Counted from the stretch's first letter, positions 6,457 to 13,838 are shown. The stretch: DNA of 16,027 bases from Actinomycetes bacterium (GCA_023461115.1 JAEWOA010000291.1:1-16027), one strand, 5' to 3'. The notes: generated by a model from the letters alone, not told the origin. Translations and numbers: made by a program.

Positions 6457-7176
6457 TCACGGCAGCGTGATGCCCGCCTGGCCGGCAACGTCCTGGACGA
6501 AGTTCTGGCAGCTGTACCGCGGGTAGTCCGTCGCCTGCGGCAGTGCCGCGGGGTTGTAGTGGTACGCGCCCGTGGCGACATTGCGCGCTGCTGCGACGAC
6601 CGTGGCCGACGTCAGGCCATCAGGCACGGTGACGTTCTGGACGACCGAGTTGTCCTTGTGCGCGCCCGCACCCCAGAGCACGCGAGGCCCGTCGGCGAGC
6701 GTCAGGTCCAGCTGGAACCAACCCTTGTTGCCCTCAGGGGACGTGGCCTCGAGGATGAGCCACCAGTGCTGCTTGTGGGCGGTCGGACCGTCCGTCTTCC
6801 AGAGCAGGATCTGGGTGACGGCCCCTTCGACCTTCGGACCCACGGCCTTCTCCAGCAGCGCGCCGCTGAACTTCTTCAGCGATGCGGGCACGTTCCCGAC
6901 CGCCCCCTGCTGGGTGGTGGGGGCCGAGTCGCCGCCGCCCTCGTGGCCACGCTGGACGGACACCAGGCGGGCGCGCGAATCGAGGAGGCGGGTCACCGCC
7001 CGGTTGCCGGCGGTCCGCTGGACGAGCCGGATCTCGTCCGCACCGAGCGAGCGGGCGACGGCCAGTCCCGGGACGACCACCTTCGACACGTCGCGCTCGG
7101 CGTGCGAGCGGGTCGGCGGAGCCGCACGTTCCCGTCGTTCAGCCACCCGCACGTCCTGGTACCCGGTCCGGACCAT
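6457..7176 (-). CDS. eCIS-type cargo protein with possible permuted-papain domain
   Basis: 239 residues from ATG 7176 (GAGAG about 10 nt upstream). The frame is open to a start at 7296, but that extension is Arg/Pro-rich and looks non-coding. Residues 51-65 read LVQRTAGNRAVTRLL, the short helix motif (LxQRxxGNxAVxxLL) found in many proteins associated with extracellular contractile injection systems, and a linker follows. The C-terminal half has a Trp-rich strand region KQHWWLILEA (His137), FQLDLTL, then HYNP and YSCQNFVQDV near the end (Cys223). A His strand followed much later by a C-x2-F-V helix resembles circularly permuted papain/NlpC-LRAT-like hydrolases, and His137/Cys223 is a proposed dyad. 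No injection apparatus and no immunity gene is visible. Motif identity is fairly sure, the fold is a guess. The tRNA-Leu terminator lies on its 3' side. Confidence 0.6.
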   Translation of the reverse strand: MVRTGYQDVRVAERRERAAPPTRSHAERDVSKVVVPGLAVARSLGADEIRLVQRTAGNRAVTRLLDSRARLVSVQRGHEGGGDSAPTTQQGAVGNVPASLKKFSGALLEKAVGPKVEGAVTQILLWKTDGPTAHKQHWWLILEATSPEGNKGWFQLDLTLADGPRVLWGAGAHKDNSVVQNVTVPDGLTSATVVAAARNVATGAYHYNPAALPQATDYPRYSCQNFVQDVAGQAGITLP

Positions 7177-7329
7177 GGCGACCACTCTCTCGACGGGGCG
7201 CTCCTGCTCGACAGCGCCAGCGTATCGGGGAGTCCTGCCGCGCGGCCTCCGCTCCGTCAGCGGCCAAGAGCCGCCAGCCTGATGGCAAGGCAGCACTGCC
7301 AGGCGGCAGTCCGCCGCGGCGTTCGGACG

Positions 7330-7878
7330 TCACATGGCCGACCCGTACCCGAATACGTGGGCGCTGACGACGTCGACCTCTCGACGAGGATCGCCGAAGA
7401 ACGCACCCATCCGAGCGACAACGCGCGTGTACGGCCGCTCACGTGGGAGCCCCGACGAGCCTTGGTTGACCATCGGCACCACGAGGAAGAGGTGCTGCGC
7501 GTCCGGTGATATGTGGGTCTTCCAGAAGTCCTTGAGATCGTGGTTGTTGGTGGTCGTGCCGCCTCGCTCCACCTCGGCCAGGATGCCGCGATCGGAGCCG
7601 AGACGGTAGAAGAAGTCCGGACGCGCCCTGGTCACCAGGCCGTCGCTCGGCGTGATGACGACTTCCTCACGGAATCCGAGCTCGTCGTGGAGAAGCTCGG
7701 AGACGATCGCCTGCACGAGCGAGCTGCGGGCGCCGTGGACATGGACGAGGTCGATATCCGCAGTTCGGAGCTCGAGGTGGTCGGCCAGCCTCGCCGCGAG
7801 CGCATCGACGACGATCAACTCACTCAGCTCGGTCGGCGTGAGATCGCGCCGCGCGAGCCTGTGATGTCGGTCGACCAC
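7330..7878 (-). CDS. conserved hypothetical, possible PD-(D/E)XK nuclease fold
   Basis: 182 residues from GTG 7878. The frame continues to a TTG at 7947, but that extension lacks a plausible start or coding character. The start remains uncertain, because no strong ribosome site is visible. The protein is soluble. It opens with a helix (TPTELSELIVVDALAARLADHL), then has RPDFFYRLGSDRGILAEVERGG at about 86-107 and NNHDLKDFWKTHI, and closes with a Gly/Tyr C-terminus. PD at 87-88 followed by ExE (Glu102, Glu104) on a predicted strand resembles the core of PD-(D/E)XK enzymes with a modified last residue. The stretch from GGTTTNN to HLFLVVP looks strongly conserved in character. I do not recognise a named family. 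A nuclease role is inference. It is divergent from the 206-residue gene. Confidence 0.55.
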   Translation of the reverse strand: MVDRHHRLARRDLTPTELSELIVVDALAARLADHLELRTADIDLVHVHGARSSLVQAIVSELLHDELGFREEVVITPSDGLVTRARPDFFYRLGSDRGILAEVERGGTTTNNHDLKDFWKTHISPDAQHLFLVVPMVNQGSSGLPRERPYTRVVARMGAFFGDPRREVDVVSAHVFGYGSAM

Positions 7879-8008
7879 GGCGTGAGCTTCGCAGCTTGGA
7901 GCGCTCTGAGCTAGTCGAGCCGTCCACAGCCCTCGGCCATGGCACAACCATCCACAGATCGGTCGACCAACGTCGCCGACGCCTCGTCAGAACCTCAGGC
8001 TCGACTCC

Positions 8009-8629
8009 ATGATCAACCGACGCCGGGTCCAAGGCCGTCCCGTTGCTGAGCCCGACTTGCGGAGTGTCTGGACCGGGCACCTCGCGCTCCCCGACGAGCC
8101 ATTGTGGCCGGAAGAGACGAGACTTCTTCCTCGTGGCTGGACGCTCGACGCGGGGCTGCCCGAGATCCTGGCGCCGTTCCTTGGTTCGCCACCGCGCGAC
8201 CGAGCCGACCTGGTTCGCTTCACGGGCGTGTCGGGCGACGCCGCGACGCGGCTGCTCGAGGTGCTGCCCCCACTGACACTGGACTGGCGTCACAACCTTG
8301 CCCCGACGACACGGTCGTTGCTGGCGGCCGCGGCGCACCGGCCAGACGACGTCCAGATCGCGGGCTTCGCGATCGGACCCGGACGCTCCGACGAGGGGAT
8401 CTCGATCACCACCGCCTTCGTGCGCGACACTCACGGCTTCCGCGTCGCGCCGGCACCGTGGACCGGCGACGACGCCGACGACGAGTGGCACCCCGAATGG
8501 TGCGAGTGTGCCGATCTGAGCCTCTGGGTCCAGGCAGAGTACGGGCTCGATCAGCTCGTGGGACCGGATGAGCTCACGCCCGGGGGGAGTTGGGACGACC
8601 ACGAGACGTGGCGTCTGTGGTGGGACTGA
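8009..8629 (+). CDS. 206-residue protein of unknown function
   Basis: I do not recognise this protein. It is soluble, with no membrane segment or signal peptide. The N-terminus is basic (MINRRRVQGR), the middle includes LVRFTGVSGDAATRLLEVL, helix-like, and the last 60 residues are acidic and unusually Trp-rich (GDDADDEWHPEWCECADLSLW, then ETWRLWWD at the end). The acid/Trp tail suggests a protein-binding or nucleic-acid-mimic surface, but this is speculation. The start is ATG 8009, with only a weak AGG in front. It is divergent from the possible nuclease gene by about 130 bp (counting from GTG 7878) and convergent with vapC by 56 bp. The pairing of two unknown genes back to back is worth testing as a unit. 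Confidence 0.55.
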   Translation: MINRRRVQGRPVAEPDLRSVWTGHLALPDEPLWPEETRLLPRGWTLDAGLPEILAPFLGSPPRDRADLVRFTGVSGDAATRLLEVLPPLTLDWRHNLAPTTRSLLAAAAHRPDDVQIAGFAIGPGRSDEGISITTAFVRDTHGFRVAPAPWTGDDADDEWHPEWCECADLSLWVQAEYGLDQLVGPDELTPGGSWDDHETWRLWWD

Positions 8630-8685
8630 CTGCGATGTCCCGGGACGTCATGTGCGGCTCGACGACCGTCGACACCCCCGCGCGC

Positions 8686-9081
8686 TCAGGCGATCAACGT
8701 GACGGCTTGCGGTCTGGCCGCGGCGAGCGCACCGTCGAAGGTCGCGAGCTTGGCTCCGCGGCTTGCCGCGAGCGCAGCCAGGTATGCGTCGGTGACCTGC
8801 CGATGGCCGACGACGTGCGAGAGGTCGGCCGCGGTGAGACTCAGCGAGTCCTCCCAGAACTCGCACCGCCCGGTGGCGTACATCGCGGTCAGCACTGCGT
8901 TCGCTGTGGCGCGGTGCTCGCCGATCCGCAGCAGGAAGCGCACAAGCGCTCCCTCGACGATGGGGCAGAGCGCGAGCTGTCCGGCACCCGTCGCCCAGGC
9001 TGCCGCCCGGTCGTGGTGCTCATGGTCGCTGATGGCCAGAGAGATCAGGACGTTCGAGTCGAGCAGGTGAGTCGCGCTCAC
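8686..9081 (-). CDS. vapC: VapC-family PIN-domain toxin
   Basis: 131 residues, the usual toxin size. The PIN acidic residues are all in place: Asp8 in LLDSNVLI, Glu43 in PIVEGALVRF, Asp98 in VTDAYLAALA and Asp116 in LATFDGAL. PIN toxins are Mg-dependent RNases that cleave tRNA or rRNA when the antitoxin is lost. The start is a GTG that overlaps the stop of the antitoxin gene as GTGA, which settles both the start and the operon. The wording LDSNVLISL ... CPIVEGALVRF is typical of the actinobacterial TA branch. Its RNA target cannot be read from sequence. Confidence 0.92.
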   Translation of the reverse strand: MSATHLLDSNVLISLAISDHEHHDRAAAWATGAGQLALCPIVEGALVRFLLRIGEHRATANAVLTAMYATGRCEFWEDSLSLTAADLSHVVGHRQVTDAYLAALAASRGAKLATFDGALAAARPQAVTLIA

Positions 9082-9320
9082 TCGTCGTCCAGGGCGGCCG
9101 CGACGTCGGCTGCGCTGACCCGGTGTCCGAGGGTGATCGCGGGGAGACCGCTAACGGGGTCGGTCGTCACTTCGAGCGGCTCTCCGAGGGTGGCGAGTCC
9201 GCGCGCGGTCAGGTCCGCGACGACCGAGGACATCGACTGGTGACGTTCCTTCGCGATCTCCTGCGCGCGCCGATGGACGGCGGGCGGCAGGTCGGTGGTG
9301 GTTCGCACATCTTGCATCAT
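9078..9320 (-). CDS. vapB: VapB-family ribbon-helix-helix antitoxin
   Basis: 80 residues from ATG 9320. The N-terminal part RTTTDLPPAVHRRAQEIAKE, followed by MSSVVADLTARGL, has the beta-strand/helix/helix pattern of ribbon-helix-helix DNA binders. The C-terminal tail (LPAITLGHRVSAADVAAALDDE) would embrace the toxin. It neutralises VapC and represses the operon. Start choice is open: ATG at 9320 or 9317 has no ribosome site, while GTG 9308 (MRTTTDLPP) begins exactly where RHH proteins usually do and lies 7 nt after a TATGAT box, so leaderless translation from GTG is attractive. The toxin gene overlaps its stop by 4 nt. Confidence 0.85.
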   Translation of the reverse strand: MMQDVRTTTDLPPAVHRRAQEIAKERHQSMSSVVADLTARGLATLGEPLEVTTDPVSGLPAITLGHRVSAADVAAALDDE

Positions 9321-9341
9321 ATGTGCATCACAACTGATGCA
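9313..9341. promoter_or_regulatory. vapBC operator with three half-sites and overlapping -10
   Basis: The 7-mer TGCATCA occurs at 9313-9319 and 9324-9330, and as its complement TGATGCA at 9335-9341: three copies, each 11 bp apart. The last two make an inverted repeat around CAAC. A minus-strand TATGAT (9322-9317) lies between half-sites, so antitoxin binding would cover the promoter. Ribbon-helix-helix antitoxins normally bind such repeated half-sites to autoregulate. Confidence 0.75.
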
Positions 9342-9372
9342 GCAGGGTTCCGGGCCGAACTCAGCCCTCGAG

Positions 9373-9657
9373 CTAGTTCCTCTTGCTCACCGGTCGCTCC
9401 GCGTGGTGGAGGGCGACGCCCGCGGCCGTGAGCAGTGCGAACACCGTGAGCCAGAGGGTCACCGCGGGTAGTCGGTCGGATACCTCGCCCGCGCAGTACT
9501 CGTCGGGTCCGAAGCCTGGCTGGAAGTCGGCGGTCGTCGTCCACGAGTGGCAGTTCAGGCTCAGCACCTCGCGTGCGACGACGACCGCGAGCGTCCACAC
9601 GGCGGCCACGACGAGGTACGGCCATGCGGCCCGCCAGGCCCGCCGCACCCTCGTCAT
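9373..9657 (-). CDS. small two-helix membrane protein
   Basis: 94 residues with a basic N-terminus (MTRVRRAWRAAWP), membrane helix at about 13-32, a polar loop of about 30 residues containing two cysteines (Cys36 and Cys55, perhaps a disulfide outside the membrane), a second helix at about 64-83 and a short basic tail ending in SKRN. The positive-inside rule puts both ends in the cytosol. The family is not recognised. The start is ATG 9657, with only a weak purine stretch before it. The gene lies between vapBC and the helicase, all on the minus strand, with gaps of about 50 and 115 bp, so an operon is not clear. Confidence 0.65.
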   Translation of the reverse strand: MTRVRRAWRAAWPYLVVAAVWTLAVVVAREVLSLNCHSWTTTADFQPGFGPDEYCAGEVSDRLPAVTLWLTVFALLTAAGVALHHAERPVSKRN

Positions 9658-9772
9658 GCGCCAAGGATCTCGACGACGCGCACACCTGAGACACCGCTGT
9701 TCACGCGACCGCCGGGCGTGCTCTCAGCGCTCGACGACCCGCCGGCAAGGCTGCCGCGACCCCGGGCGACGG

Positions 9773-11896
9773 TCAGACCTCGCGGTGCAGCACGAGCGGG
9801 TACACCGGCCCGGAGCCGGCGCGTGCGAGCAGCGACGCCGCGACCGTCAGCGTCCACGACGACCGGCAGGTGTCGTCGACCAGCAGCACCGGGCCGCGCG
9901 GCGCCTCGCCCACCACGCGCAGGCGCCGCAGCGGGCCGGACGCGGCCACCGCGCTCGTCGAGCCCGCCTGTTGGTAGGTCCCGTCGTCGTCCGACGACAG
10001 GCAGCGCTCGACCGGCAGCCGCCCGACGGCGCCCAGGTGCTCCGCGACCTGCTCGACGACGCCCGCGTGCCGACGCGAGGGCATCGGCACCACCGCGACC
10101 GGACGCCCGGCGGGCCAGCCCCACGTGCTGAGCAGGCGCACGAGCCCGGCGAGCACGTCGTCGCCCACCTCCCCCGACAACAGCGCCGCGCGCACCGCCG
10201 TCGCCCAGCCCGGGTCCTCGGCGAACGCCAACGCCCTCCCAGGCATGGCCCGCTCGGATTCGGGGATCTTCCCCCGCACGCCCGGCGCCCCGTAGGGCCA
10301 CTGCTTGCGCGGCTCGAGGACGTGGACCTCGGAGCGCAGGTGCGCCTGCGCGGCTGCGACGCGCTCGTCCGTGGGCGACGCCGGCACGTCCGGCAGCCCG
10401 CCCAGGCACGCCGAGCACCGCCCGCAGGGCTCGGCGGCGGGGTCGTCGAGCGCCGCCCGCAGCACCTGCATCAAGCACGACGACCCGGACGCGTACTGCC
10501 GCATGGTCGCCTGCTCGGCCCGCCGCGCCGCGCGGATCCCGGCGTAGCGCTCCTCGTCGTAGACATACGGCCGCCCGGTCAGGCAGTACCCGTCGCGCGT
10601 GCGGACCACCGCACCCTCGACGTCCAGGATCTTGAGCAGCGCCTCCAGACGGGTGCGCCGCACCTCGGTGGCGGCCTCGAGCTGCACGACGCTCGTCGGC
10701 GCCCCGTCGTCGGGCAGCGCGGCCAGCACCCGACGAACGACGGACTCCGGCGGCATCGCGGTGGACTCGAAGTAGTCCCAGATCGCCTGGTCGGCCTTCG
10801 TCGGAAGCAGGACAGCCACCGCCCGCGAGAGCGCGCGGCCCGCGCGCCCCACCTGCTGGTAGTACGCGATCGGCGACGACGGCGAGCCCACGTGCACGAC
10901 GAAAGCCAGGTCGCCCTTGTCGAACCCCATGCCGAGGCTCGACGTCGAGACCAGCGCCTTCACCGAGTTGGAGAGCAGCGCGGCCTCCATCGCCTCGCGG
11001 TCCTCGCGCGTGCTGTTCGACGAATACGCCGCCACGTTGTGCCCGGCCGAGCGCAGGAACGACGCGAGCTGCTCGGTCTGCGCGACCGTCAGCACGTAGA
11101 TGATCCCGGAGCCCTCCACCCGCTCCAGCGCGTCGGCCACCCACGCGTACGCGGCGGCCAGATCCGGCGTCTCGACGACCCCCAGCCGCAGCGACTCCCG
11201 ATCGAGCGTCCCGCGCAGAGTCAGCGGATCGTCCCCGATCTGCGCTCCGATGTCCGCGACCACGCGCGAGTTGGCCGTGGCGGTCGTCGCGAGCACGGGG
11301 GTGTCCGGCGGGAGGGACCCGATGAGCTGGCGGATGCGCAGGTAGTCGGGCCGGAAGTCGTGCCCCCAGTCGCTGATGCAGTGCGACTCGTCGACCACCA
11401 GCAGCCCGATCCGCCCCGCGAGCCCGGGCAGCACGCGCTCCCGGAACCCGACGGAGTTGAGTCGCTCGGGCGAGACGAGCAGCACGTCGACGCGCCCAGC
11501 GAGCAGGTCCGCCTCGATCCCGTCCCACTCCTCGAGGTTCGCGGAGTTGAGCGTCGCCGCGGCCAGCCCCGCGCGGCTCGCGGCCGCCACCTGGTCCCGC
11601 ATCAGCGCGAGCAGCGGCGAGATGACGAGCGTCGGCCCGGCCCCCAGGCCCCGCAGCAGCGCGGTCGCGGTCCAGTACACGGCCGACTTGCCCCACCCCG
11701 TGCGCTGCACCACCGACACCCGACGGCGCCCCGCGACGAGCGCCTCGATCGCCGTCCACTGGTCGTCGCGCAGCGCGGCCTCCGGCCCGACCAGCCGGTG
11801 CAGGAACTCGTCAGCCCGCAGCCGCAGGTCAGCGCGGTCGATCACGGCGTCGGTGTGGATCTCGGCTCCCGGGGTGGCACGACGAACGGCGGACAA
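9773..11896 (-). CDS. RecQ-family DNA helicase with C-terminal phosphoribosyltransferase-like domain
   Basis: 707 residues. Helicase motifs in order are Walker A TGWGKS (66-71), DESHCISDWGHDF (169-181), TTATA (204-208), and QQVGRAGRA (347-355). A zinc-binding set follows, Cys474, then CGRCSAC (491-497). Residues from about 590 hold VAVVPMPSRRH and VLLVDDTCRSSWTL (670-683), the signature of a type I phosphoribosyltransferase fold. RecQ enzymes unwind DNA 3' to 5' at stalled forks and recombination intermediates. Helicase-PRT fusions of this kind are seen in actinobacteria, and the role of the PRT part is unknown. The residues in the PRT loop (DDTCRSSWT instead of DDvxxTGxT) suggest ligand binding without normal catalysis. 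The start is poorly defined: TTG 11896 lacks a good ribosome site, and GTG 11845 is an alternative. Confidence 0.9.
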   Translation of the reverse strand: MSAVRRATPGAEIHTDAVIDRADLRLRADEFLHRLVGPEAALRDDQWTAIEALVAGRRRVSVVQRTGWGKSAVYWTATALLRGLGAGPTLVISPLLALMRDQVAAASRAGLAAATLNSANLEEWDGIEADLLAGRVDVLLVSPERLNSVGFRERVLPGLAGRIGLLVVDESHCISDWGHDFRPDYLRIRQLIGSLPPDTPVLATTATANSRVVADIGAQIGDDPLTLRGTLDRESLRLGVVETPDLAAAYAWVADALERVEGSGIIYVLTVAQTEQLASFLRSAGHNVAAYSSNSTREDREAMEAALLSNSVKALVSTSSLGMGFDKGDLAFVVHVGSPSSPIAYYQQVGRAGRALSRAVAVLLPTKADQAIWDYFESTAMPPESVVRRVLAALPDDGAPTSVVQLEAATEVRRTRLEALLKILDVEGAVVRTRDGYCLTGRPYVYDEERYAGIRAARRAEQATMRQYASGSSCLMQVLRAALDDPAAEPCGRCSACLGGLPDVPASPTDERVAAAQAHLRSEVHVLEPRKQWPYGAPGVRGKIPESERAMPGRALAFAEDPGWATAVRAALLSGEVGDDVLAGLVRLLSTWGWPAGRPVAVVPMPSRRHAGVVEQVAEHLGAVGRLPVERCLSSDDDGTYQQAGSTSAVAASGPLRRLRVVGEAPRGPVLLVDDTCRSSWTLTVAASLLARAGSGPVYPLVLHREV

Positions 11897-11980
11897 CCCG
11901 CCGCCGAGACCGTACGCGCAATCCGGTCACCCGCGCCCCGCGCCGTCCACAACCACCCCCGCGCTGCCATACACACACCC

Positions 11981-12055
11981 GCCGACTTCGTCGGAGAACC
12001 TCGAGTTCGTCGGAGATCTCCGACGACCTGGCAGATCACCGACGAACTCGGCGGG
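11981..12055. repeat. 76-bp palindromic dispersed repeat, copy B
   Basis: Contains TCGTCGGAGATCTCCGACGA (12007-12026), the same palindromic centre as copy A, with arms GCCGACTTCGTCGG on the left and CCGACGAACTCGGC on the right. It aligns with copy A in either orientation, because the unit is itself nearly palindromic. It lies 17 bp past the stop of the minus-strand RamB-type gene and about 85 bp before the helicase start. Both copies therefore sit right after a minus-strand gene, consistent with a terminator or a REP-like mobile unit. Confidence 0.8.
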
Positions 12056-12071
12056 GGGTTTGGCGGGGGTG

Positions 12072-13550
12072 TCAGCTTGCCGGGGCGTGGCGGTCTAGGA
12101 AGCGGTAGACCTCTGTGGTGTCCACGCCCGGGAACACCCCCACCGGCAGCGCCGCCAACAAGGACGCGTGCGGGCGGGCCGATGGCCACGCCTGGTCCTC
12201 CCACCGGGACGCGAGCTCGGCGGGCGGCTGGCGGCAGCACGACGGGTCGGGGCAGCGGGACTTGGACCGCTCGGTCGTCTCGCGCCCGCGGAACCACCGC
12301 ACGTGCGCGAACGGCACCCCCACCGACACCGAGAACGCGCCCTGCGACGACGGCTGCACCCGTGACGTGCACCAATACGTCCCCGACGAGGTGTCGGTGT
12401 ACTGGTAGTACGGCGTGAACCGGTCGGCGAGCGTGAAGACAACACGCGCGGTCCACTGCCGGCACACCGGCTGGCCCTCGATCGCGCCCAAGGGATCGGA
12501 CGGGAACACCACGCCGTCGTTCTCGTACGCCTTGTGCAGCGTCCCGCCCTCGTGGACCTTCATGAAGTGCACGGGGATGGCGAGGTGGCGAGTCGCGAGG
12601 TTGGTGAACCGGTGGGCCGCGGTCTCGTAGGGGACAGCGAACTCGTCGCGCAGGTCCTCCACGGACAGCCGGCGCTCAGACTTGGCGGCCTCGAGGAACG
12701 GCCCCGCGGAGTCCTCGGGCAGCATCAGCGCCGCGGCCAGGTAGTTGGCCTCGACGCGCTGGCGCAGGAAGTCGCCGTAGTCGCGCGGCTCGGCGTGCCC
12801 GAGCACGTGGCTGGCCACCGCCTGCAGCACGGGCGAGCGCCCGTCGCTGTGGCCGACGTTCCCTTGCGGCAGGTAGATCCGGCCGTGGGCCAGGTCGGTG
12901 ACCGAGCGCGTGGAGTGCGGCAGGTCCGGCACGTAGTGCAGCGAGAAGCCCAGGTGCGCGGCGATGTCCGCGGTGGCGCGCTGCGAGAGCGGCCCGCCCG
13001 AGTAGCCGACCGCGCGCAGCAGCCCCCGCGCGTGCTCCTCGAGCTCCGGGAAGTAGTTGTCGCGCGCGCGCATCATGGCGCGCAGCTCGGCGTTGGCGCG
13101 GCGCGCCTCCTCGGGGGTCGCGGCGTTCTCCGTGAGCAGCCGCTGCACCTCGCCCTGCAGCTTGACCAGGGCCTCGAGCGCGTCGCCCGGCAGCGACCGG
13201 CCCACCTTCACCGGCGGCACCCCGAGCGACGAGAACAGCGGCCCGCGCTGCGCGCGCTCGAGCTCCACCTCCAACGCGGCCCGACGAGACGGCGGCTCGG
13301 GGCTCAGCAGCTCCGTGAGCGGCACCCCCAGCGCCTCGGCCACCGACGCGAGCAGCGACAGCTTGGGCTCGCGGTGCCCGTTCTCCAGCATGGAGACCTG
13401 GGACGGCGCCCGGCCGATCGCCTTGCCCAAGTCGTCGAGCGTGAGGTTCCGCGCGGTGCGCAGGTGCCGGATGCGCCGCCCGATGACGAGCGTGTCCAGC
13501 GCCCCGCTGGCGGCGGGCGGGACCGTGGGCCGAGGGGTCGTCGTCGTCAT
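12072..13550 (-). CDS. ramB: RamB/ScfR-type XRE regulator of acetate and glyoxylate metabolism
   Basis: 492 residues. The N-terminal helix-turn-helix spans about 24-82 (IGRRIRHLRTARNLTLDDLGKAIG...SMLENGHREP). The middle carries an ImmA/IrrE-like domain, and a Cys-rich C-terminal region (QPVCRQW, YWCTSR, SRCPDPSCC) probably senses metabolites. The family metallopeptidase helix would read HExxH, but here it is HVLGH (249-253) with the conserved Glu replaced by Val, while EANYLAAALMLP (268 on) is kept: the domain looks non-catalytic. RamB represses or modulates aceA/aceB in corynebacteria and mycobacteria. Here it is divergent from aceA, so control of the shunt is well supported by context. The ATG at 13550 follows GGAGG by only 1 nt, an odd spacing, but no later start fits. 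Confidence 0.9.
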   Translation of the reverse strand: MTTTTPRPTVPPAASGALDTLVIGRRIRHLRTARNLTLDDLGKAIGRAPSQVSMLENGHREPKLSLLASVAEALGVPLTELLSPEPPSRRAALEVELERAQRGPLFSSLGVPPVKVGRSLPGDALEALVKLQGEVQRLLTENAATPEEARRANAELRAMMRARDNYFPELEEHARGLLRAVGYSGGPLSQRATADIAAHLGFSLHYVPDLPHSTRSVTDLAHGRIYLPQGNVGHSDGRSPVLQAVASHVLGHAEPRDYGDFLRQRVEANYLAAALMLPEDSAGPFLEAAKSERRLSVEDLRDEFAVPYETAAHRFTNLATRHLAIPVHFMKVHEGGTLHKAYENDGVVFPSDPLGAIEGQPVCRQWTARVVFTLADRFTPYYQYTDTSSGTYWCTSRVQPSSQGAFSVSVGVPFAHVRWFRGRETTERSKSRCPDPSCCRQPPAELASRWEDQAWPSARPHASLLAALPVGVFPGVDTTEVYRFLDRHAPAS

Positions 13551-13838
13551 CCCTCCACGCTGCCAGCGCGCAACGGGTTCCGTCCAGGGAAAGTATCCGC
13601 GTTCTTCACGGCTTCTCGACGAAGAAGCGGCGTGGCCGCGCTCCCTCGTCGCAGATCAGCCCCGTGCCCGACGAAACTACCCAGAACTTCCCGCCGCGCC
13701 GAGTTTCACGGGCCGGGATTTCGCGGGCGGGAAGGTGGGCCGTTCTTCTCCTCGATTCGCGGGGCCGTGGCGGCCGTGGCGGCGGCACGGTGGTTCCACG
13801 AGGGCACGTGAGCCCCGACGAACCACGGAGGCATGGAC
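13551..13838. promoter_or_regulatory. ramB/aceA divergent regulatory region
   Basis: No gene lies here. Visible signals are a minus-strand TACTTT (-10-like, 13596-13591) for the regulator, an inverted repeat GCTTCT-CGACGA-AGAAGC (13611-13628) upstream of it, and a wide pair GAAACT (13673-13678) and AGTTTC (13702-13707), centres 29 bp apart, about three helical turns. AGAACTT (13683-13689) lies between them and matches the first half of the known corynebacterial RamB site, but the TGCAAA half is missing. The aceA ribosome site GGAGG is at 13827-13831. I found no clear aceA -35/-10. Confidence 0.55.

Noticed and set aside
6240..9657. A genomic-island attachment site next to tRNA-Leu
   Set aside because: I looked for a second copy of the tRNA 3' end (TTCAAATCCCG) and found none, and no integrase gene is present.
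9383..12418. Open plus-strand frame of about 1011 codons opposite the helicase gene
   Set aside because: It is Arg/Pro/Gly/His-rich with no domain, a product of high GC3 opposite the real helicase and membrane-protein genes, whose motifs are complete on the other strand.
13551..13838. Canonical RamB site of TTTGCAAA type
   Set aside because: No such sequence occurs in the intergenic region. Only AGAACTT, a half match, is present.
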